From: Mucilaginibacter inviolabilis
GTDB taxonomy: Bacteria > Bacteroidota > Bacteroidia > Sphingobacteriales > Sphingobacteriaceae
Direction of reading: 5' to 3'
Assembly (NCBI RefSeq): GCF_011089895.1
Contig: NZ_JAANAT010000001.1
Coordinates: 1,054,001 to 1,118,000 of the forward strand
DNA length: 64,000 nucleotides
The position numbers and the translations under genes were made by a program. Each line of letters opens with the position of its first letter. The stretch's first letter is position 1. The notes beneath the pieces were generated by a model that saw only the letters and a list, made by a program, of their open reading frames with translations, did no database searches and was not told the origin of the DNA. Below are positions 53,418 to 61,974 of this stretch, in pieces.

Positions 53418-53752
53418 TAATTTTCTGTTTGTAAACCAAGACCTTTTAATACTTTACCCGTATTGGACATATCACCAATGAGCCTGCGTTCCATACCTGG
53501 CGCTTTTTTGATAAGCATGGGTAAAGCGATGATCTGCTCATATTCAACAATTAGCGGCTGTTGATAAACATCTACTATCTCCAGGTCATAATTACCTTTT
53601 AAATGGGTTTCGCAAATATCTTTGAGATTGGTTATAGCCCGCGATGAATTTGGAGATGCACCCGTTACAAACAGGCGTAAATGATACATCTGCTGTTCCT
53701 GTTCATTTAAATAGTTATCCTCAGATAAAGATGATTGATCCTTTTCGGCCAT
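53417..53752 (-). CDS. kaiB: KaiB-like protein 2 (divergent)
   Basis: 111 aa thioredoxin-like KaiB domain. LRLFVTGASPNSSRAITNL and YDLEIVDVYQQPLIVEYEQIIALPMLIK correspond to the KaiB beta-alpha-beta and PTL segments, but the usual ATPTL triad is changed to ALPML, and the conserved RRIIGDLS becomes RRLIGDMS. There is an extra acidic N-terminal tail. It is in the same operon as kaiC and kaiB1 and has a one-base overlap with the kinase. It is probably a regulatory variant rather than a duplicate. Confidence 0.88.
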   Translation of the reverse strand: MAEKDQSSLSEDNYLNEQEQQMYHLRLFVTGASPNSSRAITNLKDICETHLKGNYDLEIVDVYQQPLIVEYEQIIALPMLIKKAPGMERRLIGDMSNTGKVLKGLGLQTEN

Positions 53753-53755
53753 TTT

Positions 53756-54049
53756 TTATAGTTTACGGGGGCGTATATCTAATCCCACCAATACTTTTTC
53801 TTCATTTGACAGATCCCCGATTATTTTACGGATAGGCTCCGGAACTTTGCGTACCAATGTGGGGATAGCAAATATCTGGTCGCCTTCGGCCAATTGAGGT
53901 TTTACTAAAAGGTCAATCACTTCAATAGAATATTGGCCTTTTAAATGTTCTTCACAATATTTTTTAAGATTAGCTAAAGCACTTACAGATTTTGCTGTTT
54001 TGCCCGCAATATATAACCTTAATTCATAATTTATAACTTCCGCTTCCAT
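53756..54049 (-). CDS. kaiB: KaiB-like protein 1 (canonical)
   Basis: 97 aa Kai[75 protein letters not shown] follow cyanobacterial KaiB almost without gaps, including the PTL and IIGDLS segments needed for the fold switch. It overlaps the kaiC stop by one base (TAATG) and precedes kaiB2 by three bases. Confidence 0.95.
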   Translation of the reverse strand: MEAEVINYELRLYIAGKTAKSVSALANLKKYCEEHLKGQYSIEVIDLLVKPQLAEGDQIFAIPTLVRKVPEPIRKIIGDLSNEEKVLVGLDIRPRKL

Positions 54050-55809
54050 TACTTTTTTTTCTTTATCGGACTTTCTTCTTTTACCCCTCTTCTCATTTTC
54101 GTGATCTCATCCCGGTTTTTGTCCATTATTTGTTGTTTCAATTCGTCTTCATAATAAATCCTGTTCAACTCTTCTTCTACCGATTCGAACTCAGCTTGTA
54201 AATTGGATATCTTGGCTTCCAGCATTATCCGTTTACGCATAATTTCCTTGTCTTTTCGGGATACGGCAAAATCGCGTAATGCTACACCGGTTTTTTCTTT
54301 AAGTTGTTGTGCCTGCCGTGCCGATCCTGTTAATACACCTTCCGGTCCCAGGTAAACATCAACAAGATCAAGGCCTTTATCGGTAATAATAAATTCACGC
54401 ACTTGGTTAGAGTGTTTCATACCGCGCGATTTCATGATATATAAACCACGGTTACGCTCGCCATTATGTTCAATATCGCGCACCAACATCCAGGTATCAA
54501 CCAGCGATGATACGCCTTCGTCCGTTTGTTCATTTACCACGGTGTTAAGCGATAAAGCTGTGAACATAACCGTAATTTGCTCGTTTTGTAAAAAATCTAT
54601 CAGCCGTACCAGCATCGATTTTACTTCACTTACAGATCCTACAGTGATCAGATTGGTTATCGGATCCAATATTACTGTATCTGGTTTAAATTGCTTTATC
54701 AGTTTGTAGATAGCTACCAGGTGCATCTCCAATCCATAAAGTGTTGGCCGTGAAGCATGAAATCGCAATAATCCGTTATTAACATAAGGCTGCAGATCGA
54801 TATTAATCGATCTCATATTGCGAATGATCTGGTTCGGAGATTCTTCGAAAGCAAAATAGAGGCATTTCTTTTTCTGTTTGCAGGTTTCGGCAGCGAAATA
54901 AGCTCCAATACTGGTTTTGCCGGTTCCGGCAGTTCCGGAAACCAGGATGCTGCTGCCTTTAAAAAAGCCCTGACCACCGAGCATATCATCCAATGCCGGG
55001 ATACCAGATGAAACTCTTTTTGAAGAAACGGCTTTTTCTAGTCCTAAGGATGTTACCGGTAACACAGAAATGCCATCCTCATCAATTAAAAATGGATATT
55101 CGTTAGTTCCGTGTTGAGACCCCCGGTATTTTACAACGCGAAGACGGCGGGTTGATATCTGGTTGATAACGCGGTGATCAAGCAGAATAACACAATCAGA
55201 AACATATTCTTCTAAGCCCTGACGGGTTAATGCCCCGCCATCTCCCTTTTCGCCGGTGATAATAGCAGTGACGCCTTTATTTTTTAAAAATGTAAAAAGC
55301 CGGCGCAATTCGGCACGCAGTATGGTTTGATTATTAAGGCCTGAAAAAAGATTTTCAAGGGTATCTAATACCACCCTTTTAGCTCCGATGCTGTCAATGG
55401 CGTGGCCTAGTCTGATAAACAATCCTTCCAGATCATATTCACCGGTCTCCTCTATTTCGCTACGGTCAATATGTACGTGATCAAGCTTAACTTTTTTCTC
55501 TTCCTGTAATTTATATAGATCAAAGCCGAGCGAGGCTACATTCATAGCTAACTCGTCTGTTTTTTCTTCAAAGGCCATAAAAACCCCCGGTTCATTAAAG
55601 AGTGTAACTCCGCGAACTATAAATTCAAGCGACATCAACGTTTTACCGCAGCCGGCTTCTCCGCAAATAAGTGTTGGCCTGCCGGTAGGTAAACCACCAT
55701 CTGTTATTTCATCAAGTCCGTTAATGCCCGTCGGTGTTTTGGGCAATGTTTTAAAATTGGTTTGCTGTTTTTTATGTGATTTAGTCATCGTAAACAAATG
55801 TTTTTTCAA
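54049..55809 (-). CDS. kaiC: KaiC-family double ATPase
   Basis: 586 aa, two RecA-like domains. CI: Walker A GEAGCGKT (50-57) and catalytic Glu pair FEEK (81-82). CII: Walker A GTAGTGKT (292-299), Glu pair FEES (322-323). The phosphorylation segment [12 protein letters not shown] (residues 429-440) aligns with TDSHIST of cyanobacterial KaiC, giving Ser434/Ser435 in place of Ser431/Thr432. The tail (from about 500) is a long basic/acidic coiled coil rather than the A-loop, consistent with the lack of kaiA. It may be an hourglass-type, not self-sustained, timer. The ATG eight codons downstream (MTKSHKK) is an alternative start. Confidence 0.95.
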   Translation of the reverse strand: MKKHLFTMTKSHKKQQTNFKTLPKTPTGINGLDEITDGGLPTGRPTLICGEAGCGKTLMSLEFIVRGVTLFNEPGVFMAFEEKTDELAMNVASLGFDLYKLQEEKKVKLDHVHIDRSEIEETGEYDLEGLFIRLGHAIDSIGAKRVVLDTLENLFSGLNNQTILRAELRRLFTFLKNKGVTAIITGEKGDGGALTRQGLEEYVSDCVILLDHRVINQISTRRLRVVKYRGSQHGTNEYPFLIDEDGISVLPVTSLGLEKAVSSKRVSSGIPALDDMLGGQGFFKGSSILVSGTAGTGKTSIGAYFAAETCKQKKKCLYFAFEESPNQIIRNMRSINIDLQPYVNNGLLRFHASRPTLYGLEMHLVAIYKLIKQFKPDTVILDPITNLITVGSVSEVKSMLVRLIDFLQNEQITVMFTALSLNTVVNEQTDEGVSSLVDTWMLVRDIEHNGERNRGLYIMKSRGMKHSNQVREFIITDKGLDLVDVYLGPEGVLTGSARQAQQLKEKTGVALRDFAVSRKDKEIMRKRIMLEAKISNLQAEFESVEEELNRIYYEDELKQQIMDKNRDEITKMRRGVKEESPIKKKK

Positions 55810-55966
55810 GTGTTGATCAACTCAAGCCTCAAAATTATAGTGTGTTTTCATGTCAAATGGTTAATAAATACTTATTGGGCTCAAATTGTTTTAATCACTT
55901 AATTTATGATAGCTTCATTAACGCAATTTGATACTATTGGTTTTTAACAGCAAAAAAACTTTACTC

Positions 55967-55974
55967 TAAATTTG
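55967..55974 (+). promoter_or_regulatory. -7 box TAAATTTG upstream of the DUF2383 gene
   Basis: TAAATTTG matches the Bacteroidota -7 box TAnnTTTG exactly and lies about 92 bp upstream of the ATG at 56066. A -33 TTTG is not clear. It may also serve the shared kaiC/DUF2383 divergent region. Confidence 0.4.
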
Positions 55975-56065
55975 AATATTGTTAGATATTTAAACAGGTT
56001 CATTTACCTCAATTAAAAAAACATTAACTCACTTGTTATGTTTATTAGTTATAAAAATAATAATC

Positions 56066-56539
56066 ATGGGAGTTTTACAACACGTACAACATCAGATATC
56101 GTCGCTTAACGATCTGATCAAAATAAATAACGACCGTATAGCGGGTTATGAAAAAGCCAATGAAAGTACTAATGAAGCAGGCCTGAATTTGCTTTTTAAA
56201 GAATATATAGACCAAAGTAAAAGCCATGTTTCGGATTTGAAAGAGTACATTCATGTTTTGGGGGGTGATCCTACTGATGGTACTACTTTATCTGGAAAAC
56301 TTAATAATACCTGGATAGATGTTAAAGCGGCTTTTGGAAGTAAAGACAGACATAGCATATTGGTTGATTGTGAGCGCGCCGAAGATGTTATCAAAAAAGC
56401 ATACAGAGCAGCATTAGATGACAAAGAACTGATCTGGGAAGATCAGCAGGTTGTATTTATCCTCAAAAAGCATTTGGAAAGCTTAATAGTTGCCCATGAT
56501 ACCATTAAAGCTTTGCGTGATTCGGAAGTCAGTGCATAG
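56066..56539 (+). CDS. PA2169-family four-helix-bundle protein (DUF2383)
   Basis: 157 aa from the ATG at 56066 (MGVLQHVQHQISSLND); the longer frame has a TTG start and adds 11 residues. Helices are LNDLIKINNDRIAGYEKA, LLFKEYIDQSKSHVSDLKEYI and a ferritin-like CERAEDVIKKAYRAALDD. Members are often stress-induced and can bind metal through Glu/His residues. It is divergent from kaiC and shares its 256-bp upstream region. Confidence 0.93.
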   Translation: MGVLQHVQHQISSLNDLIKINNDRIAGYEKANESTNEAGLNLLFKEYIDQSKSHVSDLKEYIHVLGGDPTDGTTLSGKLNNTWIDVKAAFGSKDRHSILVDCERAEDVIKKAYRAALDDKELIWEDQQVVFILKKHLESLIVAHDTIKALRDSEVSA

Positions 56540-56578
56540 TATGCTGCACTGACACAATTAATGGATTAAGCCGGAAGA

Positions 56579-56965
56579 TTATTGACTAACCGGCTTTACC
56601 GAAATAATACTATCTACAACAAATACGCTTACACCGCGCCAAGGTAATGCGTGCAAATACTCTTTGTAATGTAGCTCAAGGAACGAACCTGTGCTACTGT
56701 TTAGTTTTTGTGCTACTTTCTCATCAGTAACCGAAAACATAAATTCGTTGGAGGAGATATTACCACCGCCCTGTGGTGGCGTTTTTATACCACTTTGTAT
56801 TAAACGGCCCTCGTAGGTTTTAAACATATATCCCTTTTTTACAAAGTAATTCATAGTGCCAGCCTTTGCGCCTTCGCCAAAAACAAAGAAATAACGTTGA
56901 TAAGTAAATCCGGCGATCAATACTAGTATTACGATTAAAATAATTGCTTTGGTACGGCCTTTCAT
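56579..56965 (-). CDS. Single-pass membrane protein of unknown function
   Basis: 128 aa. An N-terminal membrane helix (about residues 7-25, AIILIVILVLIAGFTYQRY) is followed by FGEGAKAGTMNYFVKKGYMFKTYEGRLIQSGI and a C-terminal beta-rich segment. The protein resembles a conserved Bacteroidota hypothetical family with no known function. It is convergent with the DUF2383 gene. Confidence 0.75.
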   Translation of the reverse strand: MKGRTKAIILIVILVLIAGFTYQRYFFVFGEGAKAGTMNYFVKKGYMFKTYEGRLIQSGIKTPPQGGGNISSNEFMFSVTDEKVAQKLNSSTGSFLELHYKEYLHALPWRGVSVFVVDSIISVKPVSQ

Positions 56966-56997
56966 ATAGATATATTTTTATCTAAACTACAAAATAA

Positions 56998-57114
56998 AAA
57001 TAAGAGTCAGGAATCAAGAATTAAGAATCAAGAAAAACAACAATAGTAGGATAATATTGCTATAAGAAAAGTACTTCCTTGTCTTAATTCCTGATTCTTA
57101 TCTCTTGATTCTCA
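56998..57114 (-). repeat. Imperfect palindrome of AATCAAGAATTAAGAATCAAG-type words (site D)
   Basis: Left words GAGTCAGGAATCAAGAATTAAGAATCAAG face right words TTAATTCCTGATTCTTATCTCTTGATTCTCAT. The right end abuts the stop of the gene at 57115. Confidence 0.7.
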
Positions 57115-57894
57115 TCAATTATTGCCAGCTGGAGTAAGCTTTACGTTTTTATAAGATGAGAGCATGAACTTTACCAGGTCGATAATATTTAGCGGAGGCT
57201 CGTTGGTATTGATGCTTAGTTTCTTTTTACTGTCAACAAAATCAATGGCGAAGTAATAGTTAGGCGCGTCAACCACCTGATTGCCCTGCTGCCAGTCGTT
57301 CATTTTTTTTAGCTCACTGTGTTTTAACCAATAATTTAAAGTGTCCAACTGAGTTTGACTTAATTTTCCAGTATAATCACCCTTATAAGGTGTAGCATGT
57401 TCACCAGCTTTTAAATGATAATCGCCATTGGGCCATATCTCAATACCCAACTGCGGGCAATCTCCAAAACAGGTGGAAGATAAGAAATAGATTTTGGCAA
57501 ACCTGATATTCTTATCATAACTGTTTTTAAAGTTGAAGAATTCATAAGTAATAGTACCGGCCAGTTCGATAGCATTTGGTTCAACAGCTTTTAAATATAT
57601 GCGATTATAGTCGGCGTGCCTGATCAGGAACTTAAAATCAGTCCGTCGTTGTTTCTTGAAATTGTCGGCACTGCTTCTGAAGATGTCTGACAAGATTAGC
57701 GTATCGTTCACAATGGCATAATGGTCTTTGACCCCGGCGTTACCCACAAAATTGTAGTATACTTTCTTGTCGGCAAAGTATAGGTGACCCAAATCCTTTG
57801 TTATCCATCGTTCGGCATCCAATTGTACTTTTTGAGCAAATAATGAGCCCGGGATTAACAAAAATAACAGCAGGGAGAGTTGACGTTTTACCAT
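57115..57894 (-). CDS. DUF6438-like secreted protein
   Basis: 259 aa. The signal peptide (LSLLLFLLIPGSLFAQ) is followed by a DUF6438-type domain around residues 130-215: FLSSTCFGDCPQLGIEIWPNGDYHLKAGEHATPYKGDY, with CFGDCP and the G...Y spacing diagnostic for the family. The N-terminal part has no recognised domain. It is probably a periplasmic or extracellular protein; function is unknown. Confidence 0.85.
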   Translation of the reverse strand: MVKRQLSLLLFLLIPGSLFAQKVQLDAERWITKDLGHLYFADKKVYYNFVGNAGVKDHYAIVNDTLILSDIFRSSADNFKKQRRTDFKFLIRHADYNRIYLKAVEPNAIELAGTITYEFFNFKNSYDKNIRFAKIYFLSSTCFGDCPQLGIEIWPNGDYHLKAGEHATPYKGDYTGKLSQTQLDTLNYWLKHSELKKMNDWQQGNQVVDAPNYYFAIDFVDSKKKLSINTNEPPLNIIDLVKFMLSSYKNVKLTPAGNN

Positions 57895-57943
57895 TGGGGT
57901 TATACTTTTAGGAGCAAATGATTTTGGCTAACGTTTTAAAAAC

Positions 57944-58576
57944 TCACAAACTCATATAATATTTCGTTAATGATTTAAAATCATCAAACTTCAGAGCATA
58001 ATCGTCTGTTTTGCCAAAGCCATAGCTCACAAATATAAATGGTATCCCGGCCATACTTGTCTGCTCAGCGTCACCATTGGTATCACCTATATAAACCGGG
58101 TGTTTTAAATGATGCTTATCAATCAGCAATTGCATGTTATGGTGTTTGGGCATATTGTTTTGCCCATAGGCTATAGAGTCGGTAATGTCATCCCCTATTT
58201 TGGCCCAGCTGATAAATAGCGGGATAATACCCACAGCACAATTGCTGAGTATAAAGATTTTGTATTTTGTGGTTAATTGCTTAATCCCCTCGGTTACCCC
58301 ATCATACATGATGCCACCACTGGTGGGGAGTATCTGCCTGCGGGTTTCATTTACGTCCATGTAAATGCCTTGAGCCTTATCGTCATCAAAATCGGGCATA
58401 AGAACCTTGGTTAGTTTTTTACCTTCCATGCCCATTAACTGCATCAGGTCGTTTCGACCGATAACGCGTTGAATACTCATTTTTTCAAATACAAGGTTCC
58501 AGGAGTTGGCGTAGGTGTCAACGGCATCCCAAAGGGTTCCGTCCATGTCAAATATCAGGCTGTCGGGTTTCTGCAT
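57944..58576 (-). CDS. HAD-family hydrolase (phosphoglycolate-phosphatase-like)
   Basis: 210 aa. Motif I FDMDGTLWDAVDTYANSW (residues 9-26), motif II KIFILSNC (about 107-114), and motif III/IV PVYIGDTNGDAEQTSMAG (about 163-180). The capped subfamily I layout fits a small-molecule phosphatase, with no substrate signature. Confidence 0.94.
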   Translation of the reverse strand: MQKPDSLIFDMDGTLWDAVDTYANSWNLVFEKMSIQRVIGRNDLMQLMGMEGKKLTKVLMPDFDDDKAQGIYMDVNETRRQILPTSGGIMYDGVTEGIKQLTTKYKIFILSNCAVGIIPLFISWAKIGDDITDSIAYGQNNMPKHHNMQLLIDKHHLKHPVYIGDTNGDAEQTSMAGIPFIFVSYGFGKTDDYALKFDDFKSLTKYYMSL

Positions 58577-58659
58577 ATAAGCAATCTTGTTTTCTGCTAA
58601 GATGTAAAATTTACACCAAGCATAAAACAGAAGTTCATGTTTTCTTCATTATTTATCTT

Positions 58660-58750
58660 CACCTTAGCAGTGTGATAAGGTTAATGTGGGCCAGCTTAGC
58701 AGGAGGTTGGTTCCATAGGGCCTCTACCGTAAAAGGTAGGGGCTTTTTTT
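58660..58750 (+). ncRNA. Candidate plus-strand small RNA ending in a strong terminator
   Basis: GCCTCTACC / GGTAGGGGC with loop GTAAAA followed by T7 at 58720-58750 is a clean rho-independent terminator on the plus strand, yet no plus-strand gene precedes it (both flanks are minus-strand genes). A TATCTTCA box at 58654 resembles the Bacteroidota -7 motif. A transcript of roughly 80 nt is therefore possible. The family is unrecognised and the start is a guess. Confidence 0.4.
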
Positions 58751-58780
58751 ATTTTACAACATTTTATTTGATAAATATAT

Positions 58781-58811
58781 AGAACCGGAGTCTGAGTATG
58801 ACTTCGGTTCT
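58781..58811. terminator. Hairpin 3' of the MBL-fold gene
   Basis: AGAACCGGAG / CTTCGGTTCT with an 11-base loop, about 35 bases 3' of the MBL stop on the minus strand. There is no long T-run on that side, so it may instead help stop plus-strand RNA (TTTTGTTT follows). Confidence 0.5.
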
Positions 58812-58843
58812 TTTGTTTGAATAGAGTTATTGTAATTTGATTA

Positions 58844-59503
58844 TCAGATAGTTAAACTATTTCCAATTTGATAGATCTCATGGAATTTAATGCCTAGCTT
58901 ATCAAAATGCTTCACATAAGCGGCGTAGCGTTTCTGAATAAAGAATGTTTTAGCGTATCCATCATGAACGGGCAATATCTGGCGGGGATTTAACTGATCG
59001 GCAAATGCAGTTATCATTACTTCACTGGCAAATGGGGCCATAGTTACCATGATGAGTAATTCTATATCTTTGAATTTCAATAGATTATCTTCCATAGAAT
59101 CGACCGGGTGCAGCACTTTGTCATTTATGAGGAAGCCCGTCATTTGCGGTAAAGGGTTATCCATGATCAAAGCATGCTTTACCGGGAAGGCCTGCAGTTT
59201 AAATGGGCCAAAGTGTTCAATGCCTTCTTCCAGGAGAGCATATTTTACTCCCGCTTTCTTTAATTGCTCACCAACCTGGCTATTAGTTAGCACTTGCGCA
59301 CCGCTAAAATTTATAATTTTCTGTAAAATATCTATTACAAAATGATCTGGGTGGATATGTGTGATCACAATAATGTTGACGTCGGCGAACATTTCTGGAG
59401 TTACCAGGCCTTCAATAAAAGAAAAATCGCCCGGATCAAATAAAATTTTATAACCATCGAGCTCAAATACAAGACACGAATGGAGATATTTTGATATTTT
59501 CAT
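58844..59503 (-). CDS. MBL-fold metallo-hydrolase (UlaG-like)
   Basis: 219 aa. The metal-binding motif is THIHPDHFVIDIL (HxHxDH, about residues 48-60). Later motifs VKHALIMDNPLPQ, HPVDSME and ILPVHDGYA supply further metal ligands. The compact UlaG-like group is small, cytosolic and of varied substrate. The start abuts an intergenic palindrome. Confidence 0.9.
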   Translation of the reverse strand: MKISKYLHSCLVFELDGYKILFDPGDFSFIEGLVTPEMFADVNIIVITHIHPDHFVIDILQKIINFSGAQVLTNSQVGEQLKKAGVKYALLEEGIEHFGPFKLQAFPVKHALIMDNPLPQMTGFLINDKVLHPVDSMEDNLLKFKDIELLIMVTMAPFASEVMITAFADQLNPRQILPVHDGYAKTFFIQKRYAAYVKHFDKLGIKFHEIYQIGNSLTI

Positions 59504-59600
59504 AATTTTTAAATTAGTATCAAGTAGCTAGTATCAAGTATCTAGATTTTTGAATGTGTTGCGAAATAAATGTAGCTGTCGTGATACTTGATACTAAAAA
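59504..59600 (-). repeat. Imperfect palindrome of TAGTATCAAGTAGCTAGTATCAAG-type words (site E)
   Basis: Left ATTAGTATCAAGTAGCTAGTATCAAGTATCTAG, right GTGATACTTGATACTAAAAATT, with the phoH stop at 59601 next to its right end. Its words partly match site C (TATCAAGTA), but the loop is different. Confidence 0.65.
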
Positions 59601-60953
59601 TTACAATAGTTCATTAGCCAAATTGGCCAGTTCGCTCCGCTCCCCTTTTTGTAGAGTGATATGTGCATATAACGGATGCCCTTTGGCTTTATCTATCAGG
59701 TAAGACAAACCATTACTTTCTGCATCCAGGTATGGTGTATCTATCTGGTAAATATCTCCCGTAAAAACAAATTTGCTGTTTTCACCGGCGCGTGATATGA
59801 TAGTTTTTACTTCATGCGGTGTAAGGTTCTGCGCTTCATCTACAATAAAAAAGATTTTGCTCAGCGTACGGCCACGGATAAAAGCAAGCGGAGCTATCGA
59901 TATTTTATCGTTAGTGACCAATTCATCAATCTTGGCCTGCATCTTTTCGTCGTCTACGAACTGATCTTTGATAAACTTCAGGTTATCCCATATTGGGGCC
60001 ATGTATGGATCGATCTTGGATTTAATATCACCGGGTAAAAAACCGATATCCTTATTACTTAAAGGTACAATTGGTCGTGTAACAAAAATTTGACGATAAT
60101 ATTTTCTTTGCTCCAGTGCACTAGCCAGGGCCAGTAAGGTTTTACCTGTACCGGCATTACCTTGTATGGTTACCAGTTTAATATCCTGATGTAATAAGGC
60201 ATGGATAGCAAAAGCCTGCTCAATATTCCGGGGTAGTATATTAAATACGGGTTGTTCAATAACTTTTTCAAGCTGCCGGGTCTGTGTATTATAAAAACCT
60301 GGAACATCACTGTTCTTACCTTTTAGTATATAAAAGTGGTTGTTAGTATAGGAGGCAATATGCAAACTCTCGGCGGGTAGGTTTTCTTGTTTGTTGAGCT
60401 GGGTAATGAGCTTTTCGGTCACCTTATTTACATCGGTTTGCCCGGTATATAATTCAGCCAGGTTTTTAATCTTACCTGTTTCATAGTCTTCTGCATGCAG
60501 GTTGAGGGCTTTTGCTTTCAGCCGCAAGCAGATATCCTTTGATACCAGTACTACTTTTTTACCGGGATTTTCTTCCTGTAAGCCCAGGGCAGCATTTAGT
60601 ATACGATGATCTGTTTTGTCGGAACCAAACACCTCTTCGGCATCAATGGCAGTTGTTTTAACATCCATTGCCACTTTAAAGCTGCCTTTGCTTTTGCCAT
60701 TGAGCGGGATCCACTCATTGACCAGGCTATTGCGCGACAGATCATCCATGAGCCGGATAAAGCTGCGGGCTTCAAAGTTGCGGGTATCGTTACCGTTTTT
60801 TTTATTATCCAGTTCTTCGAGCACCTGTATGGGTATGGCCACGTCATGTTCCTGGAAATTCTGAAATGCATTGTGATCGTAAAGGATCACTGAGGTATCT
60901 AAAACAAATATTTTATTACTTACAATAGTCCCGTTCTTACCATCTTTATTCAT
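59601..60953 (-). CDS. PIN-PhoH fusion ATPase (PhoH2-type)
   Basis: 450 aa. The N-terminal PIN domain (residues about 14-155; FVLDTSVILYDHNAF, ELDNKKNG, TDHRILNAAL, LVSKDICLRLKA) supplies the four-acidic RNase site. The C-terminal PhoH domain has Walker A GNAGTGKTLLALA (265-277), Walker B IFFIVDEAQNLTPHEVK (about 367-383) and a GDIYQID switch. PhoH2-type proteins have RNA-helicase/RNase activity in other bacteria. There is no toxin-antitoxin partner next to it. Confidence 0.96.
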   Translation of the reverse strand: MNKDGKNGTIVSNKIFVLDTSVILYDHNAFQNFQEHDVAIPIQVLEELDNKKNGNDTRNFEARSFIRLMDDLSRNSLVNEWIPLNGKSKGSFKVAMDVKTTAIDAEEVFGSDKTDHRILNAALGLQEENPGKKVVLVSKDICLRLKAKALNLHAEDYETGKIKNLAELYTGQTDVNKVTEKLITQLNKQENLPAESLHIASYTNNHFYILKGKNSDVPGFYNTQTRQLEKVIEQPVFNILPRNIEQAFAIHALLHQDIKLVTIQGNAGTGKTLLALASALEQRKYYRQIFVTRPIVPLSNKDIGFLPGDIKSKIDPYMAPIWDNLKFIKDQFVDDEKMQAKIDELVTNDKISIAPLAFIRGRTLSKIFFIVDEAQNLTPHEVKTIISRAGENSKFVFTGDIYQIDTPYLDAESNGLSYLIDKAKGHPLYAHITLQKGERSELANLANELL

Positions 60954-60996
60954 ATCCGCCTAATTTAAGGAATCTGTTTTTAGTTTCAAGCACAAA

Positions 60997-61026
60997 GATC
61001 ATCTGGATTTCGGAATTCAGATGATC
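60997..61026. promoter_or_regulatory. 9-bp inverted repeat in the phoH/cytochrome divergent region
   Basis: GATCATCTG and CAGATGATC form a perfect inverted repeat over a 12-bp centre between two divergent genes. This could be an operator or a hairpin in either leader. No regulator is identified. Confidence 0.35.
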
Positions 61027-61128
61027 GATTTCGGATTTAAACCTCAGAATTTAGAATTTACCTCCTTGTCGGTTTTGTTCTATTTTAATTTTTGATATCG
61101 TGGCAATTTTATCAAAAAATAAAACGCC

Positions 61129-61464
61129 ATGAAATCATCAATTTTTAAGAAAGATATTATAACACGGCAATGGCTTGTCCCTTTTGTCATCATTATTGCC
61201 CTGGGATATCATAACGTTGCTACTGCCCAAAATCCGCCACTAACAGGCAGGGCATTGTTTGAAAAGAAATGTACTCCCTGTCACGGCGCCGATGGTACAA
61301 GAGGGCGCTGGGGGGCTAAGAATTTACAAATAAGCCGGCTGGATAACGAGGAATTGCTTAACACCATTAGTAAAGGCCGCGGGATAATGCCCAGCTGGGG
61401 TAAAAGGCTATCAATTGCCCAGATCGCCTCGGTTATTGAATACATTAAAACTTTAAGAAAATAA
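61129..61464 (+). CDS. Small c-type cytochrome
   Basis: 111 aa. An N-terminal signal-like helix (WLVPFVIIIALGYHNVATAQ) is followed by a monohaem cytochrome c domain: FEKKCTPCHGADGTRG gives CxxCH at about residues 45-49, and GIMPSWGKRLSIAQIASVIEYIKTL has the distal Met and the family C-terminal helix. It is probably periplasmic. Together with the adjacent DUF1772 gene it may form a small redox unit. Confidence 0.9.
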   Translation: MKSSIFKKDIITRQWLVPFVIIIALGYHNVATAQNPPLTGRALFEKKCTPCHGADGTRGRWGAKNLQISRLDNEELLNTISKGRGIMPSWGKRLSIAQIASVIEYIKTLRK

Positions 61465-61466
61465 TT

Positions 61467-61970
61467 ATGATTAAGATAAATATGACAACCCTCATTTTAA
61501 TAATCACCGCTACAGCTACCGCTTTAATTGCGGGCCTGTTTTATGGCTACACCTGCTCCGTTAATTTGGGACTAGGTAAACTATCAGACCGCGAATACAT
61601 TGCGGCTATGAGTTCCATCAACGTACAAATACTAAATCCACTGTTTTTTGCCAGTTTTATGGGTACATTATTGCTGCTACCTCTGAGCGCTTATCTACAT
61701 TATACTCCGCAATTTACTCCCCGTTTTATATTATTGGCAGTCGCTACTTTGGTTTATATTATTGGTGTATTTGGTGTAACCATGTTTGGGAACGTGCCTT
61801 TGAATGATGCGCTGGCCCGGATTAATGCAGAAACAGCATCAGCAAAAGATCTTTCCATATTCCGGGCGATGTTTGAGGGGGCATGGAATTTTTTGCATAA
61901 CATCCGAACCCTGGCCAACGTGGTAAGTTTGGTATTGGTTATTACAAGCTGCTGTTACGAAAGCAAATAG
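61467..61970 (+). CDS. DUF1772 membrane protein
   Basis: 167 aa, four membrane helices. FYGYTCSVNLGLGKLSDREYIAAMSSIN and GVTMFGNVPLNDALARINAE are typical of DUF1772 (anthrone-oxygenase-like) proteins. It starts 2 bases after the cytochrome stop, so the pair is co-transcribed. Bacterial members have no proven activity. Confidence 0.9.
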   Translation: MIKINMTTLILIITATATALIAGLFYGYTCSVNLGLGKLSDREYIAAMSSINVQILNPLFFASFMGTLLLLPLSAYLHYTPQFTPRFILLAVATLVYIIGVFGVTMFGNVPLNDALARINAETASAKDLSIFRAMFEGAWNFLHNIRTLANVVSLVLVITSCCYESK

Positions 61971-61974
61971 GAGG

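Noticed and set aside
51753..55809. Kai genes recently acquired from cyanobacteria
   Set aside because: KaiC has a different tail and phosphosites, kaiA is missing, and base composition equals its surroundings; an old, separately evolved lineage is more likely.
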